A stretch of DNA of 64,000 bases from a bacterium (GTDB taxonomy: Bacteria > Zhuqueibacterota > Zhuqueibacteria > Zhuqueibacterales > Zhuqueibacteraceae), in NCBI GenBank assembly GCA_023150945.1, contig JAKLJX010000005.1, positions 264,629-328,628 on the forward strand. The letters are read 5' to 3'. Positions 33,521-45,350 of this stretch are shown piece after piece. The notes below the pieces were generated by a model. It ran no database searches, was not told the origin of the DNA, and saw nothing but the letters and a program-made list of their open reading frames with translations. The translations under genes were made by a program, and so were the position numbers. How positions within the stretch are numbered: the stretch's first letter is position 1; every line of letters starts with the position of its first letter.

Positions 33521-34057
33521 GTGTCGCGCGTAGGCAAAAAAGCAATTCCGATACCCGGCGGTGTGCAGGTGTCGGTCGACGGCTCCGCCGTCAAAGTGAA
33601 GGGACCGAAAGGCGAGCTTTCGTGTCCGTTCCATCCCCAAATGGGCGTGCGCGTCGAGGGAGGGGAAGTGAGTGTGACCCGCCCCAATGATGAGAAATCA
33701 TTCAAAGCGATGCACGGCCTCTATCGCGCCCTGATCAACAACATGATTCTGGGGGTGACCAAGGGTTTTGAGAAGAAGCTCGAAATCGTCGGCGTCGGTT
33801 ACCGCGCGGAAATGAAGAGCAAGCGGCTGCTGCTGCAACTCGGCTTCGGCCATGCCATCGCTTTTCAGCCGCCGGAGGGCGTTGCCATCACCTGCGAGTC
33901 GCAGACCAGCATCAAGGTCAGCGGCATTGACAAGGGCTTGGTGGGACAGGTGGCCGCCAAGATTCGATCGTTCAAACCGCCGGAGCCTTACAAGGGCAAA
34001 GGAATCAAATACAGCGACGAAGTTGTGCGTCGCAAGGCCGGCAAGACAGCGGCTTAG
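33521..34057 (+). CDS. rplF: Large ribosomal subunit protein uL6
   Basis: A 178-residue L6 with a GTG start (SRVGKKAIPIPGGVQV). The C-terminal domain shows KIRSFKPPEPYKGKGIKY, the rRNA-binding block. A 106-base spacer with no recognisable signal follows. Confidence 0.98.
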   Translation: MSRVGKKAIPIPGGVQVSVDGSAVKVKGPKGELSCPFHPQMGVRVEGGEVSVTRPNDEKSFKAMHGLYRALINNMILGVTKGFEKKLEIVGVGYRAEMKSKRLLLQLGFGHAIAFQPPEGVAITCESQTSIKVSGIDKGLVGQVAAKIRSFKPPEPYKGKGIKYSDEVVRRKAGKTAA

Positions 34058-34163
34058 TTGAGGTCGCCTCCTTCTTCTCGAACACAGAGGAAGGGAGACC
34101 AAGCCGCCAAGCTCGACCTGTCGTAACGCAACCAACGAATGATAGACTATTCTGGGAGAGGTT

Positions 34164-34544
34164 ATGGGATTCAAGCGAATTGCACCCCGTGTGCGGCGGG
34201 ACAAGAAGAAGAAATCCTTCCGGTTCCGCAAGAAAATCGTTGGCACGCCCGGTCGCCCACGTTTGGTGGTTTTTCGCAGTCTGAAGAACATTTATGCACA
34301 GTTGATTGATGACAGCGCCAAGAAGACCTTGACGACCGTCTCGACCGTCAGCAAGGATATTCGTGAAGAGATCAAGCAAGCCGAGACGAAAGTGCAGGCG
34401 GCTAACATCGTCGGCCGCGCGCTGGCGCTGAAAGCGCAATCCATGAACATCAAAAGCGTCGTGTTTGACCGCAGCGGCTACGTCTATCACGGCCGCGTGA
34501 AGGCTCTTGCCGATGGTGCCCGGCAGGGCGGTCTGCACTTCTAA
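34164..34544 (+). CDS. rplR: Large ribosomal subunit protein uL18
   Basis: A 126-residue L18, a 5S rRNA partner. [20 protein letters not shown] and [26 protein letters not shown] are conserved. GGGAGAGG lies ahead of the ATG. Confidence 0.97.
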   Translation: MGFKRIAPRVRRDKKKKSFRFRKKIVGTPGRPRLVVFRSLKNIYAQLIDDSAKKTLTTVSTVSKDIREEIKQAETKVQAANIVGRALALKAQSMNIKSVVFDRSGYVYHGRVKALADGARQGGLHF

Positions 34545-34553
34545 CGGAGAGTT

Positions 34554-35096
34554 ATGGTACGCAAAGAGAAAATCAGCTCGGGTGAGCTGGAACTGAAGGA
34601 GCATGTCGTCGCGGTGAACCGGACCGCCAAAGTGGTCAAGGGCGGCCGCCGTTTTGGTTTCAACGCGATCGTGGTGGTGGGCGACGGCAAGGGGCACGTC
34701 GGCTGCGGCTTGGGCAAGGCCAAGGAAGTCACCGACGCCATCTCCAAGGGCGCCGAGGATGCCAAGAAAAACCTGGTGCGGGTGCCGGTGCTCAATGGCA
34801 CGCTGCCGCACGAGACGCAGGGTAAATACGGCGCGGGCAAGGTCTTTTTAAAGCCGGCCTCGCCGGGCACCGGCGTGATTGCCGGCGGGGCGGTGCGTGC
34901 CATCATGGAAGCCGCCGGCATTCAAGACGTGCTGTCCAAATCGCTGGGTTCGGCCAACCCCCACAATGTCGTGAAAGCCACCATGCGCGCGTTGAGCAGC
35001 ATTGTGGATGCGGCGGAAGTGGCGCGCCGGCGCGGCATGACGGTACGCGAGATGTTTACCCGGACGATGACTGAAGACAGTGAAGTGAGGCCATGA
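34554..35096 (+). CDS. rpsE: Small ribosomal subunit protein uS5
   Basis: A 180-residue S5 involved in decoding fidelity. [23 protein letters not shown] is the RNA-binding N-terminal domain, and GNA-type block [22 protein letters not shown] follows. It overlaps the rpmD start by four bases (ATGA). Confidence 0.98.
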   Translation: MVRKEKISSGELELKEHVVAVNRTAKVVKGGRRFGFNAIVVVGDGKGHVGCGLGKAKEVTDAISKGAEDAKKNLVRVPVLNGTLPHETQGKYGAGKVFLKPASPGTGVIAGGAVRAIMEAAGIQDVLSKSLGSANPHNVVKATMRALSSIVDAAEVARRRGMTVREMFTRTMTEDSEVRP

Positions 35097-35281
35097 GCAC
35101 AGAGAAGAAATTGAAAGTCACCCAGATTCGCAGCGTCATTGGGCATCTGCAGAATCAAAAGCTCACCATGAAGGCCTTGGGCCTGCGGCGAATCAGGCAG
35201 AGCGTGGTTCACCGCGACACGCCGCAGATCCGCGGCATGCTGGCCAAAGTGAAGCATTTGGTAACCGTTGAACAAATCTAA
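35093..35281 (+). CDS. rpmD: Large ribosomal subunit protein uL30
   Basis: A 62-residue L30. [30 protein letters not shown] and [20 protein letters not shown] match the family. The ATG overlaps the rpsE stop. Confidence 0.97.
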   Translation: MSTEKKLKVTQIRSVIGHLQNQKLTMKALGLRRIRQSVVHRDTPQIRGMLAKVKHLVTVEQI

Positions 35282-35310
35282 GCACGTCTTTACACCGGAA
35301 TCGGCACATC

Positions 35311-35787
35311 ATGGACTTATCCAGTTTGAAGTACGCCAAAGGCTCACACAAGAAGGCCAAACGCATCGGCCGGGGCATCGGTTCCGGGCACGGCGGCACC
35401 TCGACGCGCGGCCACAAGGGCCAGTATTCCCGCTCCGGCGCCAAGCGCAAAGCCTGGTTTGAAGGCGGCCAGATGCCGTTGCAGCGTCGCATTCCCAAAC
35501 GCGGCTTTACCAACATTTTCAAGACCGTGTTTCAGCCGGTCAATCTGGCCATGCTCAACCGCCTCACCGAGGTGAGCGAGATTACGCCCGAGGTGCTGCG
35601 GCAACACGGGCTGATCCGCAAAAGCAACGTTCCCGTGAAGATTCTCGGCAACGGAGAGCTGAGCCGGGCATTTGAAGTGCACGCCCATGGGTTCAGCAAG
35701 GGTGCGCAGGAGAAGATCGAGAAGGCCGGAGGCAAAGCCATCGTCATTCAACCGGCAACCGCTGCGTCCGCGCAAACCAAGAACTAG
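35311..35787 (+). CDS. rplO: Large ribosomal subunit protein uL15
   Basis: A 158-residue L15. The Gly-rich N-terminus AKRIGRGIGSGHGGTSTRGHKGQ and RRIPKRGFTNIF are diagnostic. It precedes secY by six bases. Confidence 0.97.
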   Translation: MDLSSLKYAKGSHKKAKRIGRGIGSGHGGTSTRGHKGQYSRSGAKRKAWFEGGQMPLQRRIPKRGFTNIFKTVFQPVNLAMLNRLTEVSEITPEVLRQHGLIRKSNVPVKILGNGELSRAFEVHAHGFSKGAQEKIEKAGGKAIVIQPATAASAQTKN

Positions 35788-35793
35788 AACGTC

Positions 35794-37134
35794 ATGATCC
35801 TCAGCAGTTTCAAAAACATTTTCAAAATCCCCGAGCTGAAGAAGCGTGTGATTTTCACGTTTCTCATGCTTCTGGTGGAGCGGATCGGCACGCACATTCC
35901 GGTCCCGGGCATCAACAGCCAGGCCTTGCTGGCCTACCTGCAAGACGCGCAGGGCGGCGGCATTCTCCAGCTTTATGATCTCTTTGCCGGCGGCGCCTTC
36001 AGTCGCGCCACCATTTTTGCGCTCGGGATCATGCCCTACATCTCGGCCTCGATCATTCTGCAGTTGCTCGGCGCAGTGATGCCTTATTTTCAGCGCCTGC
36101 AGAAAGAGGGTGAAGAGGGCCGCAAGAAGATCACCCAGTACACCCGCTATGGCACGGTGCTGATCGCCTTCATGCAGGCCTACGGTGTCAGCATCTTCCT
36201 GGAGAACATTCAAGCGCTGCCCAACGGCATGGTGGTCGTGCCCGACCCCGGCTGGGGGTTTCGTCTGCTCACGATGTTGACTCTGACCGCGGGCACGGTT
36301 CTCATCATGTGGTTCGGCGAGCAAATCACCGAGCGCGGCATCGGCAACGGCGTGTCCCTGATCATTTTCATCGGCATTATTGCTCGGCTGCCCGATGCGC
36401 TGATCGACGAGTTCCAGCAGGTGAGCGCGGGCAACCGGGAGATTCTGACCGAGCTGTTCCTGCTCGCTTTGATGGTGGTCACGGTGGCATTGGTGGTGTT
36501 GCTCACGCAGGGGACGCGCAAGATTCCCGTGCAATATGCCAAGCGCGTCATCGGCCGCAAGGTTTACGGCGGCCAAAGCACGCACCTGCCTCTGCGGGTG
36601 AACACCGCCGGTGTGATGCCCATCATTTTCGCGCAATCGATCATGTTCATCCCGACCACGATCAGCACCTTTTTTCCGAACAGCGAGCTGATTGCGAATT
36701 TTGCCCGCTACTTCGACATCACCTCGGGGGTCTACTGGGTGATGGAAGGCGTTTTGATCGTCTTCTTCACTTATTTCTACACCGCCATCGCCTTCAATCC
36801 CGTGGACGTGGCGGACAACATGAAGAAGTACGGCGGGTTCATCCCGGGCGTGCGGCCGGGCAAGAAAACCGCGGAGTTCATCGACAACATTTTGACCAAG
36901 ATCACGCTGCCCGGCTCGATTTTTCTGGCACTCATTGCGGTGTTTCCCTACATCCTGCACAAGCTGATGAACGTGTCGCTCAACTTTGCCTCGTTTTTCG
37001 GCGGCACCTCGTTGCTGATTATCGTCGGCGTGGCGTTGGATTTTCTGCAGCAGCTTGAATCTCATCTTTTGATGCGGCATTATGACGGCTTCATGAAAGG
37101 CGGACGTATTCGAGGGAGACGGTATGCCTCCTGA
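35794..37134 (+). CDS. secY: Preprotein translocase channel SecY
   Basis: A 446-residue SecY, the ten-span pore of the Sec translocon. The plug and first span begin LKKRVIFTFLMLLVERIGTHIPVPG. GIMPYISASIILQLL and a late NPVDVADNMKKYGGFIPGVRPG loop (spans 8-9) are conserved. Its partner SecE is at 10263-10466 in the same superoperon. Confidence 0.98.
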   Translation: MILSSFKNIFKIPELKKRVIFTFLMLLVERIGTHIPVPGINSQALLAYLQDAQGGGILQLYDLFAGGAFSRATIFALGIMPYISASIILQLLGAVMPYFQRLQKEGEEGRKKITQYTRYGTVLIAFMQAYGVSIFLENIQALPNGMVVVPDPGWGFRLLTMLTLTAGTVLIMWFGEQITERGIGNGVSLIIFIGIIARLPDALIDEFQQVSAGNREILTELFLLALMVVTVALVVLLTQGTRKIPVQYAKRVIGRKVYGGQSTHLPLRVNTAGVMPIIFAQSIMFIPTTISTFFPNSELIANFARYFDITSGVYWVMEGVLIVFFTYFYTAIAFNPVDVADNMKKYGGFIPGVRPGKKTAEFIDNILTKITLPGSIFLALIAVFPYILHKLMNVSLNFASFFGGTSLLIIVGVALDFLQQLESHLLMRHYDGFMKGGRIRGRRYAS

Positions 37135-37218
37135 GGCCACGAGGCGTGGCGGCATCCCGGATGCTTGATCCCGCGCAGGTCTGGGTCCATCATCCTTCAT
37201 CGCGGAGAATTAGATCTT

Positions 37219-37896
37219 ATGGAGCTCGTTTTCCTCGGATATCCCGGATCTGGAAAGGGTACCCAGGCCACCCTGTTGAGCGAGCTTTATCAAATACCCA
37301 AGATTTCGACGGGTGATATTTTGCGGGCGTCCGTGCAGGCCAGGACCCAGCTCGGACTGCAGGCCAAGCAGTTCATGGACCGGGGTGAGCTGGTGCCGGA
37401 TCGGGTGATGATCGGGCTGGTGTTGCAGCGCCTCACTGAGCCGGACTCGGCGACGGGTTACATCCTCGACGGTTTTCCCCGCACCCTCAACCAGGCGCGG
37501 GAGTTGGATCACGTCTTTCTCGATTACAAGAAGCAATTGACCGCCGTCATCAGTTTGGAGATCGAAAAGAAGAAAGTCATCGAGCGCCTGACCAGCCGGC
37601 GCGTGTGCGAGCAGTGCGGCAAGCTTTTCAACCTGGCCACCGATCCGCCGCCGCCCTCCAACCGCTGTGACAACTGCAGCGGGCAGATCTATCAGCGCTC
37701 GGATGACAAGCCGGAGACGGTTTTGCATCGCATGGATGTCTATGAAGAGTCGACGCGGCCGTTGAAAGACTACTACGGGGCGCAGGGAAAGCTGCTGCAA
37801 ATCGACGGCAGCTTGAGCATTCCCAAGGTGCATTCCGATATCGTAAAACGGCTCCGCGAGCTGGCGGGCGTCGGATCAGCGAAACAGCGGGCATGA
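37219..37896 (+). CDS. adk: Adenylate kinase
   Basis: A 225-residue kinase that interconverts ATP, AMP and ADP. The P-loop GYPGSGKGT is at residues 7-15, and GYILDGFPRTLNQA is the AMP-site block. The LID carries CEQC and CDNC, so it should bind zinc structurally. I chose the ATG at 37219 because the P-loop must sit near the N-terminus. The stop overlaps the map start by four bases. Confidence 0.97.
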   Translation: MELVFLGYPGSGKGTQATLLSELYQIPKISTGDILRASVQARTQLGLQAKQFMDRGELVPDRVMIGLVLQRLTEPDSATGYILDGFPRTLNQARELDHVFLDYKKQLTAVISLEIEKKKVIERLTSRRVCEQCGKLFNLATDPPPPSNRCDNCSGQIYQRSDDKPETVLHRMDVYEESTRPLKDYYGAQGKLLQIDGSLSIPKVHSDIVKRLRELAGVGSAKQRA

Positions 37897-38663
37897 TTCA
37901 CATCAAGAGTGAAAGAGAAATCGCGCGCATCCGGGAAAGCTGCCGGCTGACGGTTGAGACATTTCAGAAGGTCGAACAGGTGATTTGCGCCGGGATGACG
38001 ACGTTCGAGCTTGATCACATCATCGAGGCCCATATTCGCGAACACGGTGGCCGGCCGGCCTTCAAAGGATACAAAATCGGCAAGAACGTCTCGCCTTTTC
38101 CGGCCAGCAGTTGCATCTCAGTGGAGGGCGAAGTCGTGCACGGCATTCCCAGCAAGCACCGCAAGCTGCGCAACGGCGAGATTGTCAGCATCGACGTCGG
38201 CATCGAGTACGAAGGTTTCTTCGGAGACGCGGCCAAGACCTATGCCATCGGGCAGGTGGAAGAAAGGCGCGCACGGCTGATGCGCATCACTCAGGAGGCG
38301 CTCCACCGCGGGATTGCCCGGGCGATCGTGGGCAGCCGGCTCTCCGATATTTCGCACGCGATTCAGGTGCACGTCGAGAGCGCCGGGTTTTCGGTGGTGC
38401 GCGATCTCGTCGGCCATGGCGTTGGCCGCAAGCTGCATGAGGACCCGCAGATTCCCAATTACGGCAGCCCAAATCGCGGGCCGCGGCTGAAGGAGGGCAT
38501 GGTCTTCGCGATCGAGCCGATGGTCAATGCCGGCGCGGCCGACGTCAAGACCACTGCCGACGGCTGGACCGTGATCACCAAGGACGGACAGCCCTCTGCG
38601 CATTTCGAGCACACGGTGGTGGTGCGTGACGGCGAGGCGGAAATTCTAACCAAGGGGTTGTAG
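37893..38663 (+). CDS. map: Methionine aminopeptidase, type I
   Basis: A 256-residue enzyme that removes initiator Met from nascent proteins. Metal ligands are seen in [18 protein letters not shown] (two Asp), [12 protein letters not shown] (His), AIEPMV (Glu) and FEHTVVV (Glu). It is short and lacks an SH3-type extension, as for type Ia. It is coupled to adk through ATGA. Confidence 0.97.
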   Translation: MIHIKSEREIARIRESCRLTVETFQKVEQVICAGMTTFELDHIIEAHIREHGGRPAFKGYKIGKNVSPFPASSCISVEGEVVHGIPSKHRKLRNGEIVSIDVGIEYEGFFGDAAKTYAIGQVEERRARLMRITQEALHRGIARAIVGSRLSDISHAIQVHVESAGFSVVRDLVGHGVGRKLHEDPQIPNYGSPNRGPRLKEGMVFAIEPMVNAGAADVKTTADGWTVITKDGQPSAHFEHTVVVRDGEAEILTKGL

Positions 38664-38667
38664 TTTT

Positions 38668-38886
38668 ATGCCCAAAGAAGAAGGGATCAAGGTCGACGGC
38701 ACCATCATTGAGACATTGCCCAATGCCTCCTTCCGCGTGGAGCTGGAGAACGGCCACAAAGTGCTGGCGCACATCTCCGGCAAGATGCGGATGCATTTTA
38801 TCAAGATTCTGCCCGGCGACAAAGTGACAGTTGAGCTTTCGCCGTATGATCTTTCGCGCGGGCGGATTACGTATCGCTATAAATAA
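38668..38886 (+). CDS. infA: Translation initiation factor IF-1
   Basis: A 72-residue OB-fold factor that blocks the A site during initiation. [28 protein letters not shown] and [19 protein letters not shown] are the family blocks. Length is exact. Confidence 0.98.
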   Translation: MPKEEGIKVDGTIIETLPNASFRVELENGHKVLAHISGKMRMHFIKILPGDKVTVELSPYDLSRGRITYRYK

Positions 38887-38933
38887 GGCGCGCGGCGCAC
38901 AGCCCGGCAGGCCAGCACAAGGGAGATACGACG

Positions 38934-39050
38934 ATGAAGGTTCGTTCCTCGATAAAGAAAATTTGTGAGAAGTGCAAAATCATTCGGCGCAAGGGCAAGA
39001 TCCTGGTGATCTGCCCCGCCAATCCCAAACACAAGCAGCGCCAGGGATGA
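38934..39050 (+). CDS. rpmJ: Large ribosomal subunit protein bL36
   Basis: A 38-residue L36 with the zinc ligands Cys11, Cys14, Cys27 and His32, that is CEKC, VIC and NPKHKQRQG. The ATG at 38934 has GGGAGA upstream. It lies between infA and rpsM as usual. Confidence 0.96.
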   Translation: MKVRSSIKKICEKCKIIRRKGKILVICPANPKHKQRQG

Positions 39051-39143
39051 GGCCACTCGGGCAATGCGGCTCGTGGCAGCGTGCCGGCATTTGCCTGAGG
39101 CGTCGAACCGGCTTGCATAAATCTGTTTGAATGGAGGCACACG

Positions 39144-39539
39144 GTGGCTCGAATTGCGGGCGTTGATTTACCTCGTGACAAGCGAGTCGATATCGCATTG
39201 ACTTACATCTTCGGCATCGGGCGCAGCAACGCGCGCGCGATCATTGCCGAGGCGGGCGTGGATCCCGCGCTTCGCGTGAAGGACTTGTCGACCGACGACG
39301 TTGCCAAGATCCGCTCCGCGATTGGCGCCAACTACAAGGTGGAAGGCGCGCTGCGCGCGGAAATCTCGATGAACATCAAGCGGTTGATGGATATCGGCTG
39401 TTATCGCGGCTTGCGCCATCGTCGCGGGCTGCCGGTGCGCGGCCAGCGCACCCACACCAACGCGCGCACGCGCCGCGGTCGCCGCCGGATGGTGGGCGGC
39501 AAGTCGGCGTCGGCGGCCAAGTCGTCCGCCAAGAAGTGA
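39144..39539 (+). CDS. rpsM: Small ribosomal subunit protein uS13
   Basis: A 131-residue S13 of the 30S head. The GTG start gives [25 protein letters not shown], and [25 protein letters not shown] is diagnostic. GGAGGCAC precedes the GTG. A Ser/Ala/Lys tail lengthens the C-terminus slightly. Confidence 0.98.
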   Translation: MARIAGVDLPRDKRVDIALTYIFGIGRSNARAIIAEAGVDPALRVKDLSTDDVAKIRSAIGANYKVEGALRAEISMNIKRLMDIGCYRGLRHRRGLPVRGQRTHTNARTRRGRRRMVGGKSASAAKSSAKK

Positions 39540-39596
39540 TTGGATTCGATCTCTTCCCTCGGGATTTTATGACCATCTTTTGAAGGAGATTTCAGG

Positions 39597-39986
39597 TTGG
39601 CTAATCCAAAGAAAAAGCGCACCAAGAAGAAAGAAAAAGTCGATGCCAACGGCTTGGCGCACATTCAGGCGACCTTCAACAACACCATCGTGTCGTTGAC
39701 GGACATTTACGGCAACATCATCTCGTGGGCTTCGGCCGGCAAGGTCGGGTTCAAAGGGTCGCGCAAGAGCACGCCGTTCGCGGCGCAGGTGGCTGCGGAA
39801 AATGCCGCCCGCGCGGCGATGGACCTGGGGCTGCGCCGGGTGGAAGTGCTGGTGAAGGGCCCCGGCTCGGGCCGGGAGGCGGCGGTGCGGTCGCTGCAAG
39901 CCGCGGGGCTGGAAATCTCCGCGATCAAAGACGTGACCCCGATTCCGCACAATGGTTGTCGTCCCCCGAAGCGTCGTCGCGTTTAA
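39597..39986 (+). CDS. rpsK: Small ribosomal subunit protein uS11
   Basis: A 129-residue S11 of the mRNA exit channel. The TTG start at 39597 follows [39 protein letters not shown] and [16 protein letters not shown] are conserved. Confidence 0.97.
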   Translation: MANPKKKRTKKKEKVDANGLAHIQATFNNTIVSLTDIYGNIISWASAGKVGFKGSRKSTPFAAQVAAENAARAAMDLGLRRVEVLVKGPGSGREAAVRSLQAAGLEISAIKDVTPIPHNGCRPPKRRRV

Positions 39987-40012
39987 TCGTCCGTTGGAGG
40001 AATAGAAAGTCT

Positions 40013-40642
40013 ATGGCAAGATATATCGGTCCCGTTTGCAAGCTCTGCCGGCGGGAAGAGAAGAAGCTCTTCCTTAAAGGCGCCAAATGCACTTCGCCGA
40101 AGTGCCCGATCGAGAAACGCAACTTCCCGCCCGGGCAGCACGGCAAGAACCGGCGCTTCAAGGTCTCGGAATACGGCCTGCAGTTGCGCGAGAAGCAGAA
40201 GATGCGCCGCATCTATGGCCTGCTGGAGCGGCAATTCCACAACACTTACAAGAAGGCGCTGCGCGTGAAGGGCGTCACCGGCGAGAACTTGCTGCGCTTG
40301 CTTGAACGCCGGCTCGACAACATCGTTTACCGTCTGGGGTTCGCGCCTTCGCGCAATGCCGCCCGGCAGTTGGTGCGGCACCGCCATTTCATGGTGAATG
40401 ACCGCCTGGTCGACGTCCCCTCCTATCTGGTGAAGAGCGGCGATGTCATCAAAGTGCGCGAGAAAAGCCGGAAGCTGGAAATCATCCACGCTTCCATGCG
40501 CAAAATGCGGGAAGGCAAAGCCCTGCCGTGGTTGGACCTGAACAAGGCCAACCTCACCGGCACCGTGCTCGAGATTCCGGCGCGCGCGGATATTCCGACG
40601 GAAGTGAACGAAGGCCTCATCGTTGAATTGTACTCGAAGTAA
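40013..40642 (+). CDS. rpsD: Small ribosomal subunit protein uS4
   Basis: A 209-residue S4, primary assembly protein of the 30S body. The N-terminus carries a zinc finger ([11 protein letters not shown] with a first VCKLC pair), and the S4 domain shows [24 protein letters not shown]. The ATG at 40013 lies behind GGAGG; the open frame upstream overlaps rpsK and is spurious. Confidence 0.98.
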   Translation: MARYIGPVCKLCRREEKKLFLKGAKCTSPKCPIEKRNFPPGQHGKNRRFKVSEYGLQLREKQKMRRIYGLLERQFHNTYKKALRVKGVTGENLLRLLERRLDNIVYRLGFAPSRNAARQLVRHRHFMVNDRLVDVPSYLVKSGDVIKVREKSRKLEIIHASMRKMREGKALPWLDLNKANLTGTVLEIPARADIPTEVNEGLIVELYSK

Positions 40643-40643
40643 G

Positions 40644-40764
40644 GTGAACTTTCATCTGCGGGTGACGGCCCGGAGGGCCGCCAGAGTGAAGCCGGCCGCC
40701 CCCCCGCAAGCGGCAGCCCTGCTGCCGACGCGATCACGACAAGGCCGGACAGTCGAGAGTTCAC
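40644..40764 (+). ncRNA. Candidate structured RNA element in the rpsD-rpoA spacer
   Basis: The 144-base spacer can fold as a closed three-way structure. A 10-bp outer stem pairs 40644-40653 with 40755-40764 (one G-U). Inside are hairpin CGGCCC/GGGCCG (40666-40671, 40675-40680) and stem CCGGCC/GGCCGG (40692-40697, 40743-40748), which encloses CGGCAG/CTGCCG (40711-40716, 40722-40727). It starts two bases after the rpsD stop and ends 22 bases before rpoA. An S4-binding or processing element is one option. The spacer is GC-rich, so chance pairing is possible. Confidence 0.4.
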
Positions 40765-40786
40765 ATAAAAGCGGAGATCTCCAAAC

Positions 40787-41773
40787 ATGAATTGGCCGTA
40801 TCTACAAATGCCTGAAGGCGTCGTGCTTGAGGAATCAAGCTATTCCAGCACGTTCGGCAGATTTATCGTGCAGCCCCTGGAACGCGGGTTTGGAACGACG
40901 ATCGGCAATGCCTTGCGCCGGGTTCTGCTTTCCTCCCTGCCGGGCGCTGCGATCACCATGGTCAAGATCGACGGCGTGTTGCATGAATTTTCCTCGATCC
41001 CCGGTGTGGTGGAAGATGTCACCCAGATCATCCTCAACCTGAAGGAAGTCCGCTTCAAGCTCATCAACAAGAAGCCGGACCGGGTGATGCTGGAACTGAA
41101 CGGCCCCAAGGAATTCACCGCCGGCGACATTCAAAACGGCACCACCGATTTCGAGATTCTCAATCCCGATCATCACATCGCCACCCTGAACAAGGGCGCC
41201 AATGTGCGGATGGAGCTGCGCATCGGGCGGGGGCACGGCTATGTTCCCGCGGAAGAGAACAAGATGCCGGATCAGCCCATCGGCGCGATTCCGATCGATG
41301 CGATTTATACGCCCATCAAGAATGTCAGCTACCGCGTGGAAAACACGCGCGTGCAGCAGCGCATTGACTATGAGAAGTTGATTCTCGAAATCACCACCGA
41401 CGGCAGCATCACCCCGGATGACAGCCTGACCTACGCCGGCAAGATTCTGCGCGATCACGTCAACCTGTTCATCAATTTCGACATCGAGCCGGAGGACGAA
41501 GAGCCTTCTGAAGTCGATGAAGAATCATTGAAGGTTCGCAAGCTGCTCAAGATGCCGGTGGACGAACTGGAGCTGTCGGTGCGCTCCTACAACTGCCTGA
41601 TGGCCGCGAACATCAAGACCATCGGCGATCTCGTGCGCCGCGACGAGCAGGAGATGTTGAAGTTCAGAAACTTCGGGCGCAAATCGCTGCAGGAGCTTAC
41701 CCAAATCCTCGAAGAGAAGGGCCTGCATTTCGGCATGGACGTGGACCGCTACCTGCGCGCGGACAGCGAATAG
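40787..41773 (+). CDS. rpoA: DNA-directed RNA polymerase subunit alpha
   Basis: A 328-residue alpha subunit. The N-terminal dimerisation domain shows PLERGFGTTIGNALRRVLLSSLPG. The C-terminal domain, which contacts UP elements and activators, shows ELSVRSYNCLMAANIKTIGDLV and FGRKSLQEL. GGAGA precedes the ATG. Confidence 0.98.
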   Translation: MNWPYLQMPEGVVLEESSYSSTFGRFIVQPLERGFGTTIGNALRRVLLSSLPGAAITMVKIDGVLHEFSSIPGVVEDVTQIILNLKEVRFKLINKKPDRVMLELNGPKEFTAGDIQNGTTDFEILNPDHHIATLNKGANVRMELRIGRGHGYVPAEENKMPDQPIGAIPIDAIYTPIKNVSYRVENTRVQQRIDYEKLILEITTDGSITPDDSLTYAGKILRDHVNLFINFDIEPEDEEPSEVDEESLKVRKLLKMPVDELELSVRSYNCLMAANIKTIGDLVRRDEQEMLKFRNFGRKSLQELTQILEEKGLHFGMDVDRYLRADSE

Positions 41774-41787
41774 ACACAGGGAAAACT

Positions 41788-42273
41788 ATGCGACATCGAA
41801 AAGACCTCAAAAAACTGGGACGGACTTCCAGCCACCGCAAGGCCATGCTTTCTAACCTGGTCAGCTCGGTCTTCGAACACAAGCACGTGCGCACCACCAC
41901 TGCCAAGGCCAAGGAAGTGCGCCGCGTGGTGGATCGCATGATTACGCATGCCAAGAAGAACACCGTGGCAGCCCGGCGCCTGGTTTTCAACGAACTGCGC
42001 CGGCGTGACATCGTCAAGAGCCTGTTCGATGACATCGCGCCGAAGTACGCCACTCGCAACGGCGGCTACACTCGCGTGCTGAAGATCGGCCGCCGCCAGG
42101 GTGACGGTGCGGAGCTTTCGATTCTCGAATTGGTGGGTTATGAAGGCGTGCAGCTCGAAAAACAGCAGGCCGCGGCCGAAAAGCGCGCGGAGCGCAAGAA
42201 ACGCAAGAAGGAAGAAGTGAAAGCCGAAGCCGAGCGCCAAGCCAAGGCGGAACGCCCCGAAAAAGAAGAGTGA
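41788..42273 (+). CDS. rplQ: Large ribosomal subunit protein bL17, with charged C-terminal tail
   Basis: A 161-residue L17. The core RHRKDLKKLGRTSSHRKAML and TRVLKIGRRQGDGAELSILEL is typical and ends near residue 118. About 40 further residues are almost all Lys, Arg, Glu and Ala and probably form a helix. It closes the alpha series. Confidence 0.97.
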   Translation: MRHRKDLKKLGRTSSHRKAMLSNLVSSVFEHKHVRTTTAKAKEVRRVVDRMITHAKKNTVAARRLVFNELRRRDIVKSLFDDIAPKYATRNGGYTRVLKIGRRQGDGAELSILELVGYEGVQLEKQQAAAEKRAERKKRKKEEVKAEAERQAKAERPEKEE

Positions 42274-42317
42274 ATTCCTCACATCTCTTTCATGATACTC
42301 GCATGACAACCTGCCCG

Positions 42318-42372
42318 CGCCAGGCTGAACCTCGCCGTTGCCCATTCGGTAAGGTCACACCTGGCGTTTTCG
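42318..42372 (+). terminator. Possible terminator after rplQ
   Basis: CGCCAGG (42318-42324) pairs with CCTGGCG (42360-42366) over a 35-base loop, followed by TTTTCGTTT. The long loop makes it a weak call, but the position is right for ending the superoperon. Confidence 0.4.
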
Positions 42373-42402
42373 TTTCCGACGATTTCGGTCCGGAGAGGTG
42401 AA

Positions 42403-44063
<1,661 letters not shown>

Positions 44064-44067
<4 letters not shown>

Positions 44068-45341
44068 CGGCACTTCTTATTCACAATGCCCGTCTCGCCA
44101 CGCCGATCACCGCCGAGGGCGAGACCCCGGATTGGACGGTGCGCGAAATTTTTCCCGCCGCGCTTTATTGTGAGAATCGGCGCATCGAGCGCATCGGCGA
44201 AGAGGAAGCCGTGCTGCAGGATTTGCCCGCCTGCGACGAGCTGGATGCCGAGGGCCGGCTGTTGACGCCCGGTCTGGTCGATTGCCACACCCATCCGGTC
44301 TTTTTCAATCACCGCGCGCATGAATTCGTGCAACGCACGCAAGGCGCCACTTATCAGCAAATCGCGGCGGCGGGCGGCGGCATTCGCTACAGCGTGCGTG
44401 ATTTGCGCGCCGCCACCGAAGAAGATTTGCTGCAGCGCGTGCTGCACCGCCTCGATGTTTTTCTGGAACACGGCACCACCACCATCGAAGCGAAGAGCGG
44501 TTACGGCCTGAGCCTGGAACATGAGTTGTTGTCGTTGCGGGTGCTGCAGCGCGCCGCCGCCAAACATCCGGTGGAGATCGTGCCGACTTTTCTCGGCGCG
44601 CACGAAGTGCCGGACGAATACCGCAGCCAGCGCGGCCAGTACGTGGACTTGATCATTCACGAGATGATGCCCGCGGTCGCAGCGCAGGCGCTGGCGCGTT
44701 TCGCCGACGTATTCTGTGAGAGCCATGTGTTCAATGAGGTCGAGGCCCGCCAGGTGCTGCAGGCGGCGGTTGCGCACGGTTTGCGTCCGAAGATTCACGC
44801 CGATCAGTTGACCGAAAGCGGCGGTGCGCGTGTGGCGATTGCCACCGGCGCAGTTTCCGCCGATCATCTCGAACATACGCCGGCGGAGTTGCATGAGCCG
44901 CTGCGCCAAGCCGGCGTCGTGCCCGTGCTTCTGCCCGGGGCGGATTTTTTCCTGGGTGCGAAGAAGTACGCCGATGCCCGCGCAATGATCGCCGCGGGTC
45001 TGCCGGTGGCGATCTCGACCGACTTCAATCCCGGCTCGTGCATGACCGAAAGCTTGCCGATGATCATGACGCTCGCGTGCCTTGCTCTTCGCCTGACGCC
45101 GGCAGAAGCGCTGGTGGCCGCGACGCTGCACGCGGCCCATGCCATCGCGCAGGGGAACCAAATCGGCTCCCTTGAAGTTGGCAAGCAGGCCGATGCGGTT
45201 TTGTGGGAAGCGGATTCGATAAACGAGATTCCCTATCACTTCGGCGTCAATCTGGCCTGCACGGTTGTCAAGAAAGGCCGCGTGGTTTTCACGCGCCATG
45301 CCTCACACCGGACTTTGTATGAGACCTTCCTTCACTCCTGA
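44064..45341 (+). CDS. hutI: Imidazolonepropionase
   Basis: A 425-residue amidohydrolase for the third step of histidine breakdown, opening the imidazolone ring to formiminoglutamate. The metal motif CHTHPVFF (His75, His77) is followed by substrate-loop features such as [26 protein letters not shown] and [18 protein letters not shown]. No signal peptide. Coupled to hutU through ATGA. Confidence 0.97.
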
Positions 45342-45350
45342 GTGCCACAT

